Shown in pieces: positions 51,965 to 61,171 of a stretch of DNA of 64,000 bases (positions within the stretch are counted from its first letter, which is position 1; the number at the start of each line of letters is the position of its first letter). Source of the stretch: Halocatena pleomorpha (lineage in GTDB: Archaea > Halobacteriota > Halobacteria > Halobacteriales > Haloarculaceae); assembly GCF_003862495.1 (NCBI RefSeq), contig NZ_RRCH01000022.1, positions 1-64,000 of the forward strand, given 5' to 3'. The notes below the pieces were generated by a model that saw only the letters and a list, made by a program, of their open reading frames with translations, was not told where the DNA came from and made no database searches. The translations under genes were made by a program, and so were the position numbers.

Positions 51965-52657
51965 ATGTATCACCGATATGACTCAGGGTTCTATCGAGAG
52001 ATCGATCGGTGGAAGCGAGGCGTGGGCTGGGTCGCTCATCCCGAGGAGGGCGGTGCACGAGCGAGTCACGCGGTTGTCGGAAACGACGGTGACGTATGGG
52101 TGGTCGATCCTCTCGACGCGCCGGGTGTAGACGCGTTGCTCAGTGAGTTCGGGACGGTCGCGGGCGTGGCTGTGTTGTCGAACTACCACGCTCGGGACGC
52201 CGGTGTCGTTGCCACTCGCCACGACGTACCGGTGTATCTCCCCCAATGGATGGACCGCGTGGCGGAGCGAGTTGACGCGCCCACCGAACGGTACGCCCAG
52301 ACGCTCGGCGGGTCGGGCTTTGTCGTCCACCGGTGCAGTCCGCTACCAGGGTGGCAGGAGGGGATCGCCTACCGCCAGTCCGACCGGACGCTGTACGTCC
52401 CCGACGTACTCGGAACGGGTGCTGACTGGACGGTAGGCAGTGAACGGATCGCGTTGTTTCTTCTCGCCCGGCTGTTTCCGCCGAGCGTGTTGGGGCAGTT
52501 CGCTCCTGATCGGATACTCGTCGGCCACGGCGAAGGGGTCTTCGAGAACGCGTCGGCTGCGCTGGACGCGGCGCTCACTGGGGCACGCCGTCGGTTCCCG
52601 GCTGCGCTTCGGTCCTCGGGCGTCGACCAACTCCGGGCGCTGGTCAGGGCGTTGTGA
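51965..52657 (+). CDS. metallo-beta-lactamase-fold-like haloarchaeal protein
   Basis: 230 residues. The order of strands and the segments VVDPLDAPGVDALLSEFG, VLSNYHARDAG and ILVGHGEGVFENASAAL resemble the MBL fold, but the usual HxHxDH is reduced to YHARDAG. It may bind one metal or none. The function cannot be assigned. ATG 51965 is preferred over the GTG at 51950. Confidence 0.6.
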   Translation: MYHRYDSGFYREIDRWKRGVGWVAHPEEGGARASHAVVGNDGDVWVVDPLDAPGVDALLSEFGTVAGVAVLSNYHARDAGVVATRHDVPVYLPQWMDRVAERVDAPTERYAQTLGGSGFVVHRCSPLPGWQEGIAYRQSDRTLYVPDVLGTGADWTVGSERIALFLLARLFPPSVLGQFAPDRILVGHGEGVFENASAALDAALTGARRRFPAALRSSGVDQLRALVRAL

Positions 52658-52709
52658 TATCCGATGGTTTGAGTGCGTGTAGCGAGTACGTCCGCTAAGA
52701 ACGATCGGT

Positions 52710-53117
52710 ATGGTTACAGAACGCATCACGGACGGTCGACGGATTGGAGAGCTGTTGTCGAGCGAACTGAGCGCCCGGAGTGACGGTCCGCTGTCGGCGC
52801 TATCCGTTACGGACGCTGACACGGACGCCGAGGCAAGCGAGGCAGGGACGTACGCCTACGCCGTCACCCGTGAAGACGACGCGACACGGCTCGCGGAAGC
52901 GTTCGTGCATCCCGACCGGCTTCGGCTCGAATTCCGAACCGAACTTGACGCCGTCTCGTCGGCCATCGCATCAACACCACTTCGCGCACGCCCGAAAGAC
53001 GATCCGCCACGGCTGCTCGTGTTCGTTCCCGACGGTGCTGGGGTCAAACACGTCCTCCCAGCCATGACCGCGACCGTACAACCGACAGCAGTGCCGTCCA
53101 AGACAGAAAGCCCCTAA
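52710..53117 (+). CDS. hypothetical haloarchaeal protein
   Basis: 135 residues, acidic at the N-terminus. The pattern alternates helices and strands (RIGELLSSELSAR, TYAYAVTRED, RLRLEFRTELDAVSSAI, RLLVFVPDGAGVKHVLPAM). It ends 23 bases before pyrF and is read in the same direction, so the two may be co-transcribed. Not recognised. Confidence 0.6.
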   Translation: MVTERITDGRRIGELLSSELSARSDGPLSALSVTDADTDAEASEAGTYAYAVTREDDATRLAEAFVHPDRLRLEFRTELDAVSSAIASTPLRARPKDDPPRLLVFVPDGAGVKHVLPAMTATVQPTAVPSKTESP

Positions 53118-53140
53118 CCACCACCGACGAAAGTTGGTGT

Positions 53141-53929
53141 ATGTTCTTCGACCGTCTCCGCAAGCGAATCGACACGATCGACAGTGTGGTCTGTGTCGGG
53201 TTGGATCCAGATCCCGGACGGCTCCCTGAGCAGTTGCGCGACCACGAGCTACCCCGGTGGGCGTTCAACCGCCGGATTATCGACGCTACCCACGAACACG
53301 CAGCCGCCTACAAGCCGAACGCGGCCTTCTATGAGGATTCCACGGGATGGCGAGCACTCCGTGAGACGATCGCATACGCCCACGGAAAGGGTGTTCCGGT
53401 CGTACTCGACGCCAAACGGGCGGATATCGGCAACACTGCGCGGCAGTACGCCACGCTGCTCGACCACGCCGACGCCATCACGGCGAACCCCTACATGGGC
53501 CGAGACTCCGTTGAGCCGTTCCTTTCACGGGCCGACAAAGGGGTATTCCTCCTCTGTCGGACGTCTAATACAGGTGGCGCGGATCTCCAAGCGCTGGAAC
53601 TCGACGGTGGTGAAACGGTGTATGAGCGGGTTGCAACGCTCGCAAGCGAGTGGAACGAACACGACAACGTTGGCTTGGTCGTCGGGGCGACCGCACCAGA
53701 AGAGTTAGCGGAGTTGCGCGCCCGCGTCCCGGCGCTTCCATTTCTCGTGCCCGGCGTCGGAGCGCAAGGCGGCGACGCACAAGCGGCCGTAGAATACGGA
53801 CTGGCTGACGGCGCAGGACTCGTCAACTCCTCGCGGGGCATCATCTTCGCCGGTGAGGGTGAAACGTTCGCAGACGCTGCCGGTGCGGCCGCGAAACGAC
53901 TCAAGCGTCGGCTGAATCAACACCGGTGA
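53141..53929 (+). CDS. pyrF: orotidine 5'-phosphate decarboxylase
   Basis: 262 residues, the longer OMPDC type. The substrate-binding CVGLDPDPGRLP (near 18), YKPNAAFYE (near 57) and the catalytic DAKRADIGNTA (near 91) with its Asp-Lys-Asp set are intact, as are VPGVGAQGGD and NSSRGIIFA at the phosphate end. Final step of UMP synthesis. Confidence 0.94.
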   Translation: MFFDRLRKRIDTIDSVVCVGLDPDPGRLPEQLRDHELPRWAFNRRIIDATHEHAAAYKPNAAFYEDSTGWRALRETIAYAHGKGVPVVLDAKRADIGNTARQYATLLDHADAITANPYMGRDSVEPFLSRADKGVFLLCRTSNTGGADLQALELDGGETVYERVATLASEWNEHDNVGLVVGATAPEELAELRARVPALPFLVPGVGAQGGDAQAAVEYGLADGAGLVNSSRGIIFAGEGETFADAAGAAAKRLKRRLNQHR

Positions 53930-53939
53930 GAACGCCGTC

Positions 53940-54131
53940 TCACACCCGGTACGTGTCAACGCCGTCAGGGCGGCGTGTGTCGTCACCGGTTGGCTCGACC
54001 TCTGTGAGACAGTCCGTACAGAGTCCTGACGCCTCGTCGTAATGGCGCTCGCAAACGAGCCGACCACACCGATCACAGCCGTCGACGATCTCGTTTTGGG
54101 TGCACAGCTCACACAGCCCGGACACGCTCAT
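53940..54131 (-). CDS. small cysteine-rich zinc-binding protein
   Basis: 63 residues. CELC, GCDRCG, CERHYD and CTDC form a cross-brace pattern that would bind two zinc ions, like small treble-clef or B-box folds. A polar tail (DDTRRPDGVDTYRV) follows. It converges on pyrF with a 10-base gap. Not recognised as a named family. Confidence 0.7.
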   Translation of the reverse strand: MSVSGLCELCTQNEIVDGCDRCGRLVCERHYDEASGLCTDCLTEVEPTGDDTRRPDGVDTYRV

Positions 54132-54247
54132 GCGACTAGGTAGCTGTTAGCACGATAAATACTCACCGCTGCCAGTTCGCTGTGCACCTGTCATGAAACT
54201 TGGAAAAACCGAAAGTGAGAACGGGTATCAGCGAATACGGAGCGGTA

Positions 54248-54787
54248 GTGGAGCGCAATCAGCTCGTCATGGGGCTTGCAATCGTGTTCGCGGGGCTAGC
54301 CGCGGTCGTAGCGGTGGCTGCGATCGCCCACGCACCGTTCGTCGTTATTCTCGCGTTGCTGTTCGGCGCGGTCGCGTATTTCATGTGGTATCAGGCGTCC
54401 GGGCGACTCACGCGGCGACTCTATCAGATGGTCGAGAACCGGGCGCGCTCTAACGACGGACGTGCAGAACGCGGGGGGTTCGGTGCTGGGCCGAGGGACA
54501 CCCGACGCGGACGAACTCGCAGGGGCGGTCGTCGAGGACGGCGACAGGCGTCAAACACCAATCGCAGACGCGACCCGTCGGGTGGGAACCGTGGCGACAT
54601 CGTGGATCAGTCGGGCCTGACGAACGCCCAAGCCTACGAAATCCTCGACATCGATCCCAACGTTGGAGAAACGGCGGTCAAGGAGGCTTACCGCGAGAAG
54701 GTGAAAGACGTTCATCCGGACACGGAAAACGGGTGTGAAGAAGCGTTTAAGCAGGTGAACGAAGCTTACGAACAACTCACGAACTGA
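54248..54787 (+). CDS. membrane-anchored J-domain protein
   Basis: 179 residues. Two N-terminal transmembrane helices (about 6-28 and 30-49), an Arg/Gly-rich basic linker (RDTRRGRTRRGGRRGRRQ), then a C-terminal J domain (about 120-179: AYEILDIDPNVGETAVKEAYREKVKDVHPD) with the HPD motif that stimulates DnaK. Start at GTG 54248 (reading ERNQLVMGLAIVF) agrees with related haloarchaeal proteins; a TTG at 54200 would add 16 residues. The linker could bind nucleic acid or lipid. Confidence 0.82.
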   Translation: MERNQLVMGLAIVFAGLAAVVAVAAIAHAPFVVILALLFGAVAYFMWYQASGRLTRRLYQMVENRARSNDGRAERGGFGAGPRDTRRGRTRRGGRRGRRQASNTNRRRDPSGGNRGDIVDQSGLTNAQAYEILDIDPNVGETAVKEAYREKVKDVHPDTENGCEEAFKQVNEAYEQLTN

Positions 54788-54849
54788 CCCGTCTCACAAC
54801 AGGCGACCGGTTTCAACGTCTTCTTCGGGAGCTACGAGCTACCGCCAGT

Positions 54850-55521
54850 ATGCACGCACTGGCGGTCGATATCGATGGCACTCTGACCCGTTCTGACGGC
54901 TCACTTGATCCACGGGTGATCGAGCCGCTCCGGACATGGCCCGCCCCGGTCGTTGTTGCGACCGGGAAATCACTCCCCTACCCAGTCGGTCTCTGTGAGT
55001 TTATCGGTATGCCTGTCCGCATAATCGCGGAAAACGGCGGGGCGGTGTATCTCGCTGACGACGACGTATTGGAATTCACCGGCGATCGAGATCGTGCCCA
55101 ACGAGTGGTCGAACAGTACACCGACGCAGGCCACTCGCTGGGGTGGGAATCAGTGGATTTCGTGAACCGGTGGCGGGAGACCGAACTCGCGGTGAACATC
55201 GATCAGCCGCTCGAACCGCTGCGCGAAATCGCCACTAGCGAGGGAATGCGGGTCTTCGACACCGGATACGCCTACCACGTTACCGCTCCCGATGTCGACA
55301 AAGGCACGGGTTTACGGACCGTGGCCACGCGATTAGACGTTAAGCCGTCGTCGTTTGCGGTGATCGGTGATTCGGAAAACGACGCCGCCATGTTCGAAGC
55401 CGCCGGTGTGTCCTACGCCGTGGCTAATGCCGACGACACGGCCACGGCGGCGGCCGATCACGTCACTGAAGCGTCATACGCTGACGGACTGCTCGAAGCG
55501 CTTGACGCGATTGGAGAGTGA
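54850..55521 (+). CDS. phosphoglycolate phosphatase
   Basis: 223-residue HAD-IIB enzyme. Motif I DIDGTLT (7-13), motif II ATGKS, GxxGAVY-like ENGGAVYL (near 61), Lys in DKGTGLR (near 153) and motif IV IGDSENDAAMF (near 176). The size and C2 cap fit the archaeal phosphoglycolate phosphatase family. Confidence 0.88.
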   Translation: MHALAVDIDGTLTRSDGSLDPRVIEPLRTWPAPVVVATGKSLPYPVGLCEFIGMPVRIIAENGGAVYLADDDVLEFTGDRDRAQRVVEQYTDAGHSLGWESVDFVNRWRETELAVNIDQPLEPLREIATSEGMRVFDTGYAYHVTAPDVDKGTGLRTVATRLDVKPSSFAVIGDSENDAAMFEAAGVSYAVANADDTATAAADHVTEASYADGLLEALDAIGE

Positions 55522-55583
55522 GTGTCGGTTTCGCACCACACAGTCGGGAAACCTTTTATTCGACCGACTGCTAGCAGCTATCA

Positions 55584-56753
55584 ATGACCTCTGAACGGGC
55601 CGTGCTCGATCGAGCACTCGAGCGCGGAGAGCAGGAGGGCGGCAGCATCGAGTTCAAAGAACGGCTTACACGGGAGGTACATCTCGCTGATGGTCGCCTT
55701 GAAAGCCTCGTTGCACAACTGCGCCATCGCGTTCTTTCCGGTGACGGGAAAGCAACGTACGTGGTCGGTGCGACCGACGACGGCGGTCTCGCCGGCATTG
55801 CTCCGGAGACGTTTTCCGAATCCATGGACGTGCTTTCGTTGCTCGCTGAGGAAGCCGGAGCGCACATCGAGGACGTACAGACGTGGGGTGTCGGTGAGGA
55901 GGGCCGGGTCGGCGTCGCTACGATTCGGGAAGGGGCGATGCTCGACACCGAGGACGAACACATCGTGGTTGGCACTGCGGGCCACGTCGACCACGGCAAG
56001 AGTACGCTCGTCGGCTCGCTCGTTACGGGCCGACCCGACGACGGCGACGGTGATACGCGGGGGTTCCTTGATGTCCAACCCCACGAAGTCGAGCGCGGGT
56101 TGTCAGCTGATCTCTCTTACGGCGTGTATGGATTCGACGAGAACGGGCCGATCCGGACGGATAACCCCCATCGGAAACAGGATCGCGCGCAGGTCGTCGG
56201 AACCGCAGATCGACTAGTGTCGTTCGTCGACACGGTGGGTCACGAGCCGTGGCTTCGGACGACGATCCGTGGTCTCGTCGGCCAGAAACTCGATTATGGG
56301 TTGTTGACGATCGCGGCCGACGACGGACCGACTAAAACGACGCGCGAACACCTTGGTATCTTACTTGCAACCGAGCTACCGACGATCGTCGCTATCACGA
56401 AGGCCGATATCGTCTCAGAGGACCGCGTTCGGGAGGTTGAGCGCTCAGTCGAACGGCTGTTGCGAGACGCCGACCGATCGCCGCTTTCGATCGAACGCCA
56501 CGGCGTTGAAGCCGCGATCGAAGAGATCTCCGAAACCGTGGTGCCTATCGTTACGACCAGCGCCGTCACGATGGACGGGCTATCCGTACTCGATGAGCTG
56601 TTCGAGCGATTGCCAAAAACGCCGGCGGGACTGGTGAATTCTCCATGTACGTCGACCGCACGTATAAGGTGGCAGGCGTCGGAGCCGTCGTCTCCGGAAC
56701 CGTCCGATCGGGAGCCGTCGCCGCAGGCGATGAACTTCAGATCGGACCGATGA
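55584..56753 (+). CDS. GTPBP1-family GTPase, N-terminal part (frameshifted)
   Basis: The first 350 residues are a normal GTPBP1-type elongation-factor-like GTPase: an N-terminal domain (1-125), G1 GTAGHVDHGKS (near 130), G3 DTVGHE (near 215) and G4 TKAD (near 272). After LPKTPAG (about 56627) the reading frame leaves the family and runs through SPCTSTARIRW to a stop at 56753. Domain II and III continue in the next frame from 56645. A single missing base in the GGG at 56627-56629 would explain it. Product, if made, lacks the C-terminal domains. Confidence 0.8.
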   Translation: MTSERAVLDRALERGEQEGGSIEFKERLTREVHLADGRLESLVAQLRHRVLSGDGKATYVVGATDDGGLAGIAPETFSESMDVLSLLAEEAGAHIEDVQTWGVGEEGRVGVATIREGAMLDTEDEHIVVGTAGHVDHGKSTLVGSLVTGRPDDGDGDTRGFLDVQPHEVERGLSADLSYGVYGFDENGPIRTDNPHRKQDRAQVVGTADRLVSFVDTVGHEPWLRTTIRGLVGQKLDYGLLTIAADDGPTKTTREHLGILLATELPTIVAITKADIVSEDRVREVERSVERLLRDADRSPLSIERHGVEAAIEEISETVVPIVTTSAVTMDGLSVLDELFERLPKTPAGLVNSPCTSTARIRWQASEPSSPEPSDREPSPQAMNFRSDR

Positions 56754-57184
56754 CCGACGGCTCGTTCCGAGATGTCGAGGTTCGATCGATCGAGATGCAT
56801 TATCACCGCGTTGACGAGGTCGACGCGGGGCGCATCGTCGGCATCGCGCTCAAGGGCATCGATGAAAGCGAGATCAAGCGTGGAATGATTCTGCTGCCAC
56901 GAACCGCCGATCCGACACCCGTTAGGGAGTTCGACGCCGAAGTGATGGTGTTGAACCACCCGACCCGCATCAACGACGGCTACGAACCCGTCGTTCATGT
57001 CGAAACGGTGAGTGAAGCGGCGGCCTTCTATCCCGCGAATCGCCAGTTGCTACCGGGCGACACCGGTCAAGCGCGCGTGCGCTTCAAATTCAGACCGTAC
57101 GTGATCGAGGAGGGACAGCGGTTCGTCTTCCGTGAAGGGCGGAGCAAAGGTGTGGGAACGATTACGGACGTATCCGAACACTGA
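56645..57184 (+). CDS. GTPBP1-family GTPase, C-terminal part (frameshifted)
   Basis: 179 residues from ATG 56645, in the frame shifted from the preceding gene. It starts MYVDRTYKVAGVGAVVSGTV, the beginning of EF-Tu-like domain II, and continues through domain III (RVRFKFRPYVIEEGQRFVFREGRSKGVGTI). Together with 55584-56630 it makes one intact-length GTPBP1 protein (55584-57184 overall). No Shine-Dalgarno sequence is visible before this ATG, so it is more likely a fragment than a gene of its own. Confidence 0.8.
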   Translation: MYVDRTYKVAGVGAVVSGTVRSGAVAAGDELQIGPMTDGSFRDVEVRSIEMHYHRVDEVDAGRIVGIALKGIDESEIKRGMILLPRTADPTPVREFDAEVMVLNHPTRINDGYEPVVHVETVSEAAAFYPANRQLLPGDTGQARVRFKFRPYVIEEGQRFVFREGRSKGVGTITDVSEH

Positions 57185-57353
57185 TTTATAGCAAGCGGTG
57201 GTGACTGGTGCCAAACAACGCCCTGTTTTATGAGTGATTCGAGCCTATCACATGCTGAGACGGTCGTACATAGCGACTTGATAGAATGGTGAGAACCGTT
57301 ATTCGCTTACAGCCATACCAGGGAATACAAGAGCACGCTCCGAATGCGATGCA

Positions 57354-57374
57354 CTCACGATACGGTGTCGTGAG
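57354..57374. promoter_or_regulatory. hairpin before the Bat-like regulator gene
   Basis: CTCACGA (57354-57360) and TCGTGAG (57368-57374) are a perfect 7-bp inverted repeat with a 7-base loop, about 85 bases before ATG 57457. Operator or terminator-like hairpin; no U-tract follows. Confidence 0.35.
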
Positions 57375-57456
57375 AGCGGCTGTGTAGTTGTTCAACGAAC
57401 CGCGTGCTGGGATTGCGTCACGTGTACCGTGTTCGGACTGATTGCCACACCAAATT

Positions 57457-58269
57457 ATGACTCAGAAATACCAACAGGACGACACGACACCGAACGAATC
57501 CAAAGAACGCGCAACCCTCGTCACGGCGCACCTCCCTGCTGAGGAGATTGCACTCCACGACACGTTTTCGGCCGTTCCGGACCTCTCATTCGAGTGTGTG
57601 CGGCTCGTTGCCTCGGGCACTCAAACAGTGTTGCCGTTGTTGTGGATTGTGACGGAGGACTATTCCGCTCTCGACACAGCCTTAGAATCAGATCCGAGCG
57701 TCACAGCCGCCACAGAACTGCTGCAAGCCGATGGGCGACGGCTGTACCGATTCAACTGGAGTGATGCGGTGACACTGACCTTCCGGGTTCTGCTCGACGC
57801 GGAGACAGTACTTCTCGGTGGATTCGGGGCCGATGATCAGTGGACGTTCGAACTGCTATTCCCGACGCGGGACGCGCTTGGGCGCATCTGTGATCGCTGC
57901 CAGTTGTACGATGTCGACTATTCGATCGATCGCATCCGGGGGATCGAGAACGACAAGGACAACACCCCCAAACCGACCAATCTCGGACTCACCGCCCAGC
58001 AGTACGAAGCGATTGCAACGGCGTACAAGCACGGTTATTTCACGGTTCCGAGACAGATAACGCTCGACGAACTCGCAGCCCACCTCGATATCTCACACCA
58101 GGCGCTGTCGGAGCGCCTCCGACGAGCGCACCACACACTCATCGGCGAAAGCCTCAGAAATCCCTGTCTCGGGTTCGGACTCTCCCCGGACACGACTCCC
58201 GACGCCAGTCACGAAGACTTCGAGCGTCATTCTAGATTTGACGCAGATTCTGCTACCGATTCGACGTGA
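57457..58269 (+). CDS. Bat-like HTH regulator (HTH_10 family)
   Basis: 270 residues. The N-terminal domain (about 15-160) resembles the sensory part of bacterio-opsin activator-type proteins (TLVTAHLPAEEIALHDTF, LLWIVTEDYSALDTAL). The C-terminal HTH_10 (about 175-240: LGLTAQQYEAIATAYKHGYFTVPRQITLDELAAHLDISHQALSERLRRAHHTLI) is diagnostic. The tail is acidic. Such proteins respond to redox or light signals in haloarchaea; target genes here are unknown. ATG 57457. Confidence 0.85.
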   Translation: MTQKYQQDDTTPNESKERATLVTAHLPAEEIALHDTFSAVPDLSFECVRLVASGTQTVLPLLWIVTEDYSALDTALESDPSVTAATELLQADGRRLYRFNWSDAVTLTFRVLLDAETVLLGGFGADDQWTFELLFPTRDALGRICDRCQLYDVDYSIDRIRGIENDKDNTPKPTNLGLTAQQYEAIATAYKHGYFTVPRQITLDELAAHLDISHQALSERLRRAHHTLIGESLRNPCLGFGLSPDTTPDASHEDFERHSRFDADSATDST

Positions 58270-58376
58270 TCGGACGCGACTTCTTCGGATCGCTTTTGGT
58301 CGCAGCGGTGTTGGCCGATTTTCCGGCCGATCCGCTCGCCAGATATCTGGCACCGAAGCAGGCGGTCCGCCACTGA
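58266..58376 (+). CDS. possible 36-residue peptide coupled to the Bat-like gene
   Basis: GTG 58266 overlaps the preceding stop (GTGA) and opens a frame MIGRDFFGSLLVAAVLADFP and on to a stop at 58376. A short hydrophobic helix is followed by a charged end. Coupling is the only support; it may not be a gene. Confidence 0.25.
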   Translation: MIGRDFFGSLLVAAVLADFPADPLARYLAPKQAVRH

Positions 58377-58451
58377 TCAGTCGTATAAACGAGAATAGTA
58401 TGGTTTTTCGTTTTAGCCGGGTATATACCGGCAGTGATGTAGATGGTGAAT

Positions 58452-60440
58452 ATGGATTCTACACCCGGTTGGCTCGCGGCAGAACAAGAGTACACTGACG
58501 AGGTTATCGGTGCGAACACTATTTCCCAACTGTTCGCAGAAAGCGCATCGCGTCACGCCGATCGGATCGCCCAGCAGTACAAGGGAGGGGTTTATAACCG
58601 ATCGCTCTGTGCTCGTGACATCATCGACGCTGCTCCGTCGGGTGAGTACAGCGATCTGACCTACCAAAAACTGCATTCGATCGTGATGAATCTCGCGGGG
58701 GGATTCCGTGACATCGGCGTCACTCCGGATGATCGGGTGGCAATCCTCGCAAACACACGCATGGAGTGGGCCCACACCGATCTCGCACTGTTGGCAGCCG
58801 GCGCAGTTGTGACGACGGTGTACACGGAATCCTCACCGTCGCAGGTGGAGTATCTGCTCGACGATCCCGATGCGAAAGGTGTCGTTGTCGAAAACGAGCG
58901 ACTGCTAGAGCGAGTCCTTGAGGTGGAATCGGAGTTGAATCTCGAGTTCATCGTCGTCATGGACACGATCACGGGGTACGACGACCGAGATGATATCCTC
59001 ACCCTCGGGGCGCTGTATGAGCGTGGCGTCGAAAACGGCGTCGAGGGGGATTATGAGGCGTGGATCATCGGTCGTCAACCCGACGATCTTGCGAGTCTCA
59101 TCTACACCTCGGGAACAACGAGTAAACCAAAGGGGGTTAAACTCACACACCGCAACTTCCGAGCGAACATCAATCAGATCAGAAAGCGGCTCGGTCCCCG
59201 CCCTGATCGAGGAGACGACGCTCTAACGCTCGGATCGGAGAGCACCGCGTTGTCTTTCCTTCCACTCGCTCACGTGTTTGAGCGGACCACCGGACATTTC
59301 CTGATCTTTGCTGTCGGTGGCACCGTCGCCTATGCCGAGTCCCCTGACACGGTAACGGAGGATATGTCGCTCGTCGAACCCACCTCCATGACGAGCGTCC
59401 CGCGGGTGTACGAACGCGTTTACGACACGATGCGCGAGGAAGTCCGTGGCTCAACCGTCAAAGAACGGATGTTCGACTGGGCGCTCGACATCGCTCAGAA
59501 GTACACTCAGGCGGACAGTCCGGGAAAGCGGCTCCGGATGAAACGAAAACTAGCTGATAACATGGTGTACAGCAGCGTCAAAGAGCAGATGGGCGGCAAT
59601 CTGGAGCTGCTGATCAGCGGCGGTGGAAGCCTCTCGAAGGATCTCTGTGAGGTATTCCTTGGGATGGGAATGACGATCATCGAGGGGTACGGACTCACAG
59701 AAACGGCTCCCGTGTTGTCCGTGAACCGGCCCGAAGACATCCAGCCGGGGACGCTTGGGCCACCGCTGCCTGAGATCGATGTGGCACTCGACGCGGGCGT
59801 TGTCGGTCCCGAGCAACGGGAGAAAGCCACCGGCGACATCGGTGAGCTACTTGTTCAGGGACCGAACGTTATGAGCGGCTACTGGAACAATGAAGAAGCG
59901 ACCGAGGACGCGTTCACGACGATCGATGAGTCCGAATCGGACGAAGAGTGGTTCCGGACCGGCGACATCGTCGAACAGACGCCGACGGGGAGTCTCATCT
60001 ATCACGACCGTCTCAAACAGTTGCTCGTGCTCGATACGGGCAAAAACGTCGCGCCGGGACCGATCGAGGAGTCGTTTGCCACCAGCGACCGCATCGAACA
60101 GGTGATGGTGCTCGGAGACGACCAGAAGTTCATCAGTGCGCTCGTTGTGCCGAGCTTCGAGGCGATCACGCGTTGGGCTGAGAAAAACAACGTCGATCTC
60201 CCCGACGACACGGAAGCGATCACCACCGACGATCGAGTCCGGGAGTGGATCGGTGACGAGATCGAACGCGTGAACGAGTCGTTTGCAAAACACGAGCGGA
60301 TCAAGGAGTTCGAACTGGTGCCCTTGGAGTGGACGCCGGAAAACGACATGCTCACCTCCTCGATGAAACTCAAACGACGGAACATCACCGACCGGTTCGA
60401 GGACCGCATCGAACGGATCTACGGCGAGACCGACGACTGA
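58452..60440 (+). CDS. long-chain acyl-CoA ligase (AMP-forming)
   Basis: 662 residues. ANL-superfamily motifs: LIYTSGTTSKPKGVKLTH (near 218), GYGLTETAPV (near 415), WFRTGDIV (near 498) and the conserved Lys in the final segment (DMLTSSMKLKRRNI). The length and SVP/ERV motif suggest the FadD15-like group of long-chain ligases. A TATATA core at 58422-58427 is 27 bases before ATG 58452, so that start is preferred to ATG 58443. Role: activation of fatty acids, substrate range unknown. Confidence 0.88.
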   Translation: MDSTPGWLAAEQEYTDEVIGANTISQLFAESASRHADRIAQQYKGGVYNRSLCARDIIDAAPSGEYSDLTYQKLHSIVMNLAGGFRDIGVTPDDRVAILANTRMEWAHTDLALLAAGAVVTTVYTESSPSQVEYLLDDPDAKGVVVENERLLERVLEVESELNLEFIVVMDTITGYDDRDDILTLGALYERGVENGVEGDYEAWIIGRQPDDLASLIYTSGTTSKPKGVKLTHRNFRANINQIRKRLGPRPDRGDDALTLGSESTALSFLPLAHVFERTTGHFLIFAVGGTVAYAESPDTVTEDMSLVEPTSMTSVPRVYERVYDTMREEVRGSTVKERMFDWALDIAQKYTQADSPGKRLRMKRKLADNMVYSSVKEQMGGNLELLISGGGSLSKDLCEVFLGMGMTIIEGYGLTETAPVLSVNRPEDIQPGTLGPPLPEIDVALDAGVVGPEQREKATGDIGELLVQGPNVMSGYWNNEEATEDAFTTIDESESDEEWFRTGDIVEQTPTGSLIYHDRLKQLLVLDTGKNVAPGPIEESFATSDRIEQVMVLGDDQKFISALVVPSFEAITRWAEKNNVDLPDDTEAITTDDRVREWIGDEIERVNESFAKHERIKEFELVPLEWTPENDMLTSSMKLKRRNITDRFEDRIERIYGETDD

Positions 60441-60474
60441 CAGTCGCGGCCGTTCTGCTGTAACGAATATACAC

Positions 60475-61143
60475 TCACAGCGTGTGGATGAGATCAGTCA
60501 GTGAATCGAGGACGTACTGGGGCTGTGGCGTCGGTGTGCCTTCCGCAGTTCGGAGCCATGCGGATCGCATCCCGGCCGCGTCCGCTCCTCGAATGTCGGC
60601 GTCGAGTGAGTTTCCGACGTGCACCGCGTGGGCGGGATCGACACCGAGCTGAGAGAGCGCGTCTACGAACGGGGCGGGATCAGGTTTTGATGGCGTATCA
60701 TACCCCGCGTACACCACGAGTTCGAACTCCGATCGGAGACCGAGCGCCGCTAGTTTTTCTGATTGTGTTCCTGGCGGCCCGTTCGTTATGAGCGCCAGCG
60801 GATAGTCCGCGAGCGCGTCGAGGGTCTCGTGCATCCCGTCGATCGGTTCAACGTTCCGGTGATCCCGTAGTTCCTCGAACGCGAGCGCAACCCGGTGGCC
60901 GTCCGAAGGAGCGTGGCCGTTTTCTGACGCGAGTGCAGCGAAACAGTGCTCTCGGAGCTCGGCCATTGTCTCACACTCATCGGTGTACTGATCCATCGAC
61001 TCCCGATACGCGGCCGCGGTGAACAGTGGCTCAAGATCAGTGCGCTCGAACGCGAGCGCGAGGACTTCGGCTGTGGACCGTCGGTAGCGACAGAGCGTAC
61101 CGTCGAGATCGAACGTGAACGCTTCGACCGGTGTTGTTGTCAC
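60475..61143 (-). CDS. HAD-family hydrolase
   Basis: 222 residues. Motif I DLDGTL (12-17), motif II ITNGPPGTQ (near 119), Lys in SKPDPAPF (near 152) and motif IV HVGNSLDADIRGA (near 175). A four-helix C1 cap occupies about 25-90. Phosphoglycolate phosphatase/beta-phosphoglucomutase-like class; substrate unassigned. Confidence 0.85.
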   Translation of the reverse strand: MTTTPVEAFTFDLDGTLCRYRRSTAEVLALAFERTDLEPLFTAAAYRESMDQYTDECETMAELREHCFAALASENGHAPSDGHRVALAFEELRDHRNVEPIDGMHETLDALADYPLALITNGPPGTQSEKLAALGLRSEFELVVYAGYDTPSKPDPAPFVDALSQLGVDPAHAVHVGNSLDADIRGADAAGMRSAWLRTAEGTPTPQPQYVLDSLTDLIHTL

Positions 61144-61171
61144 ATGTCAATTAACGATCAGGGAGAGGAAA

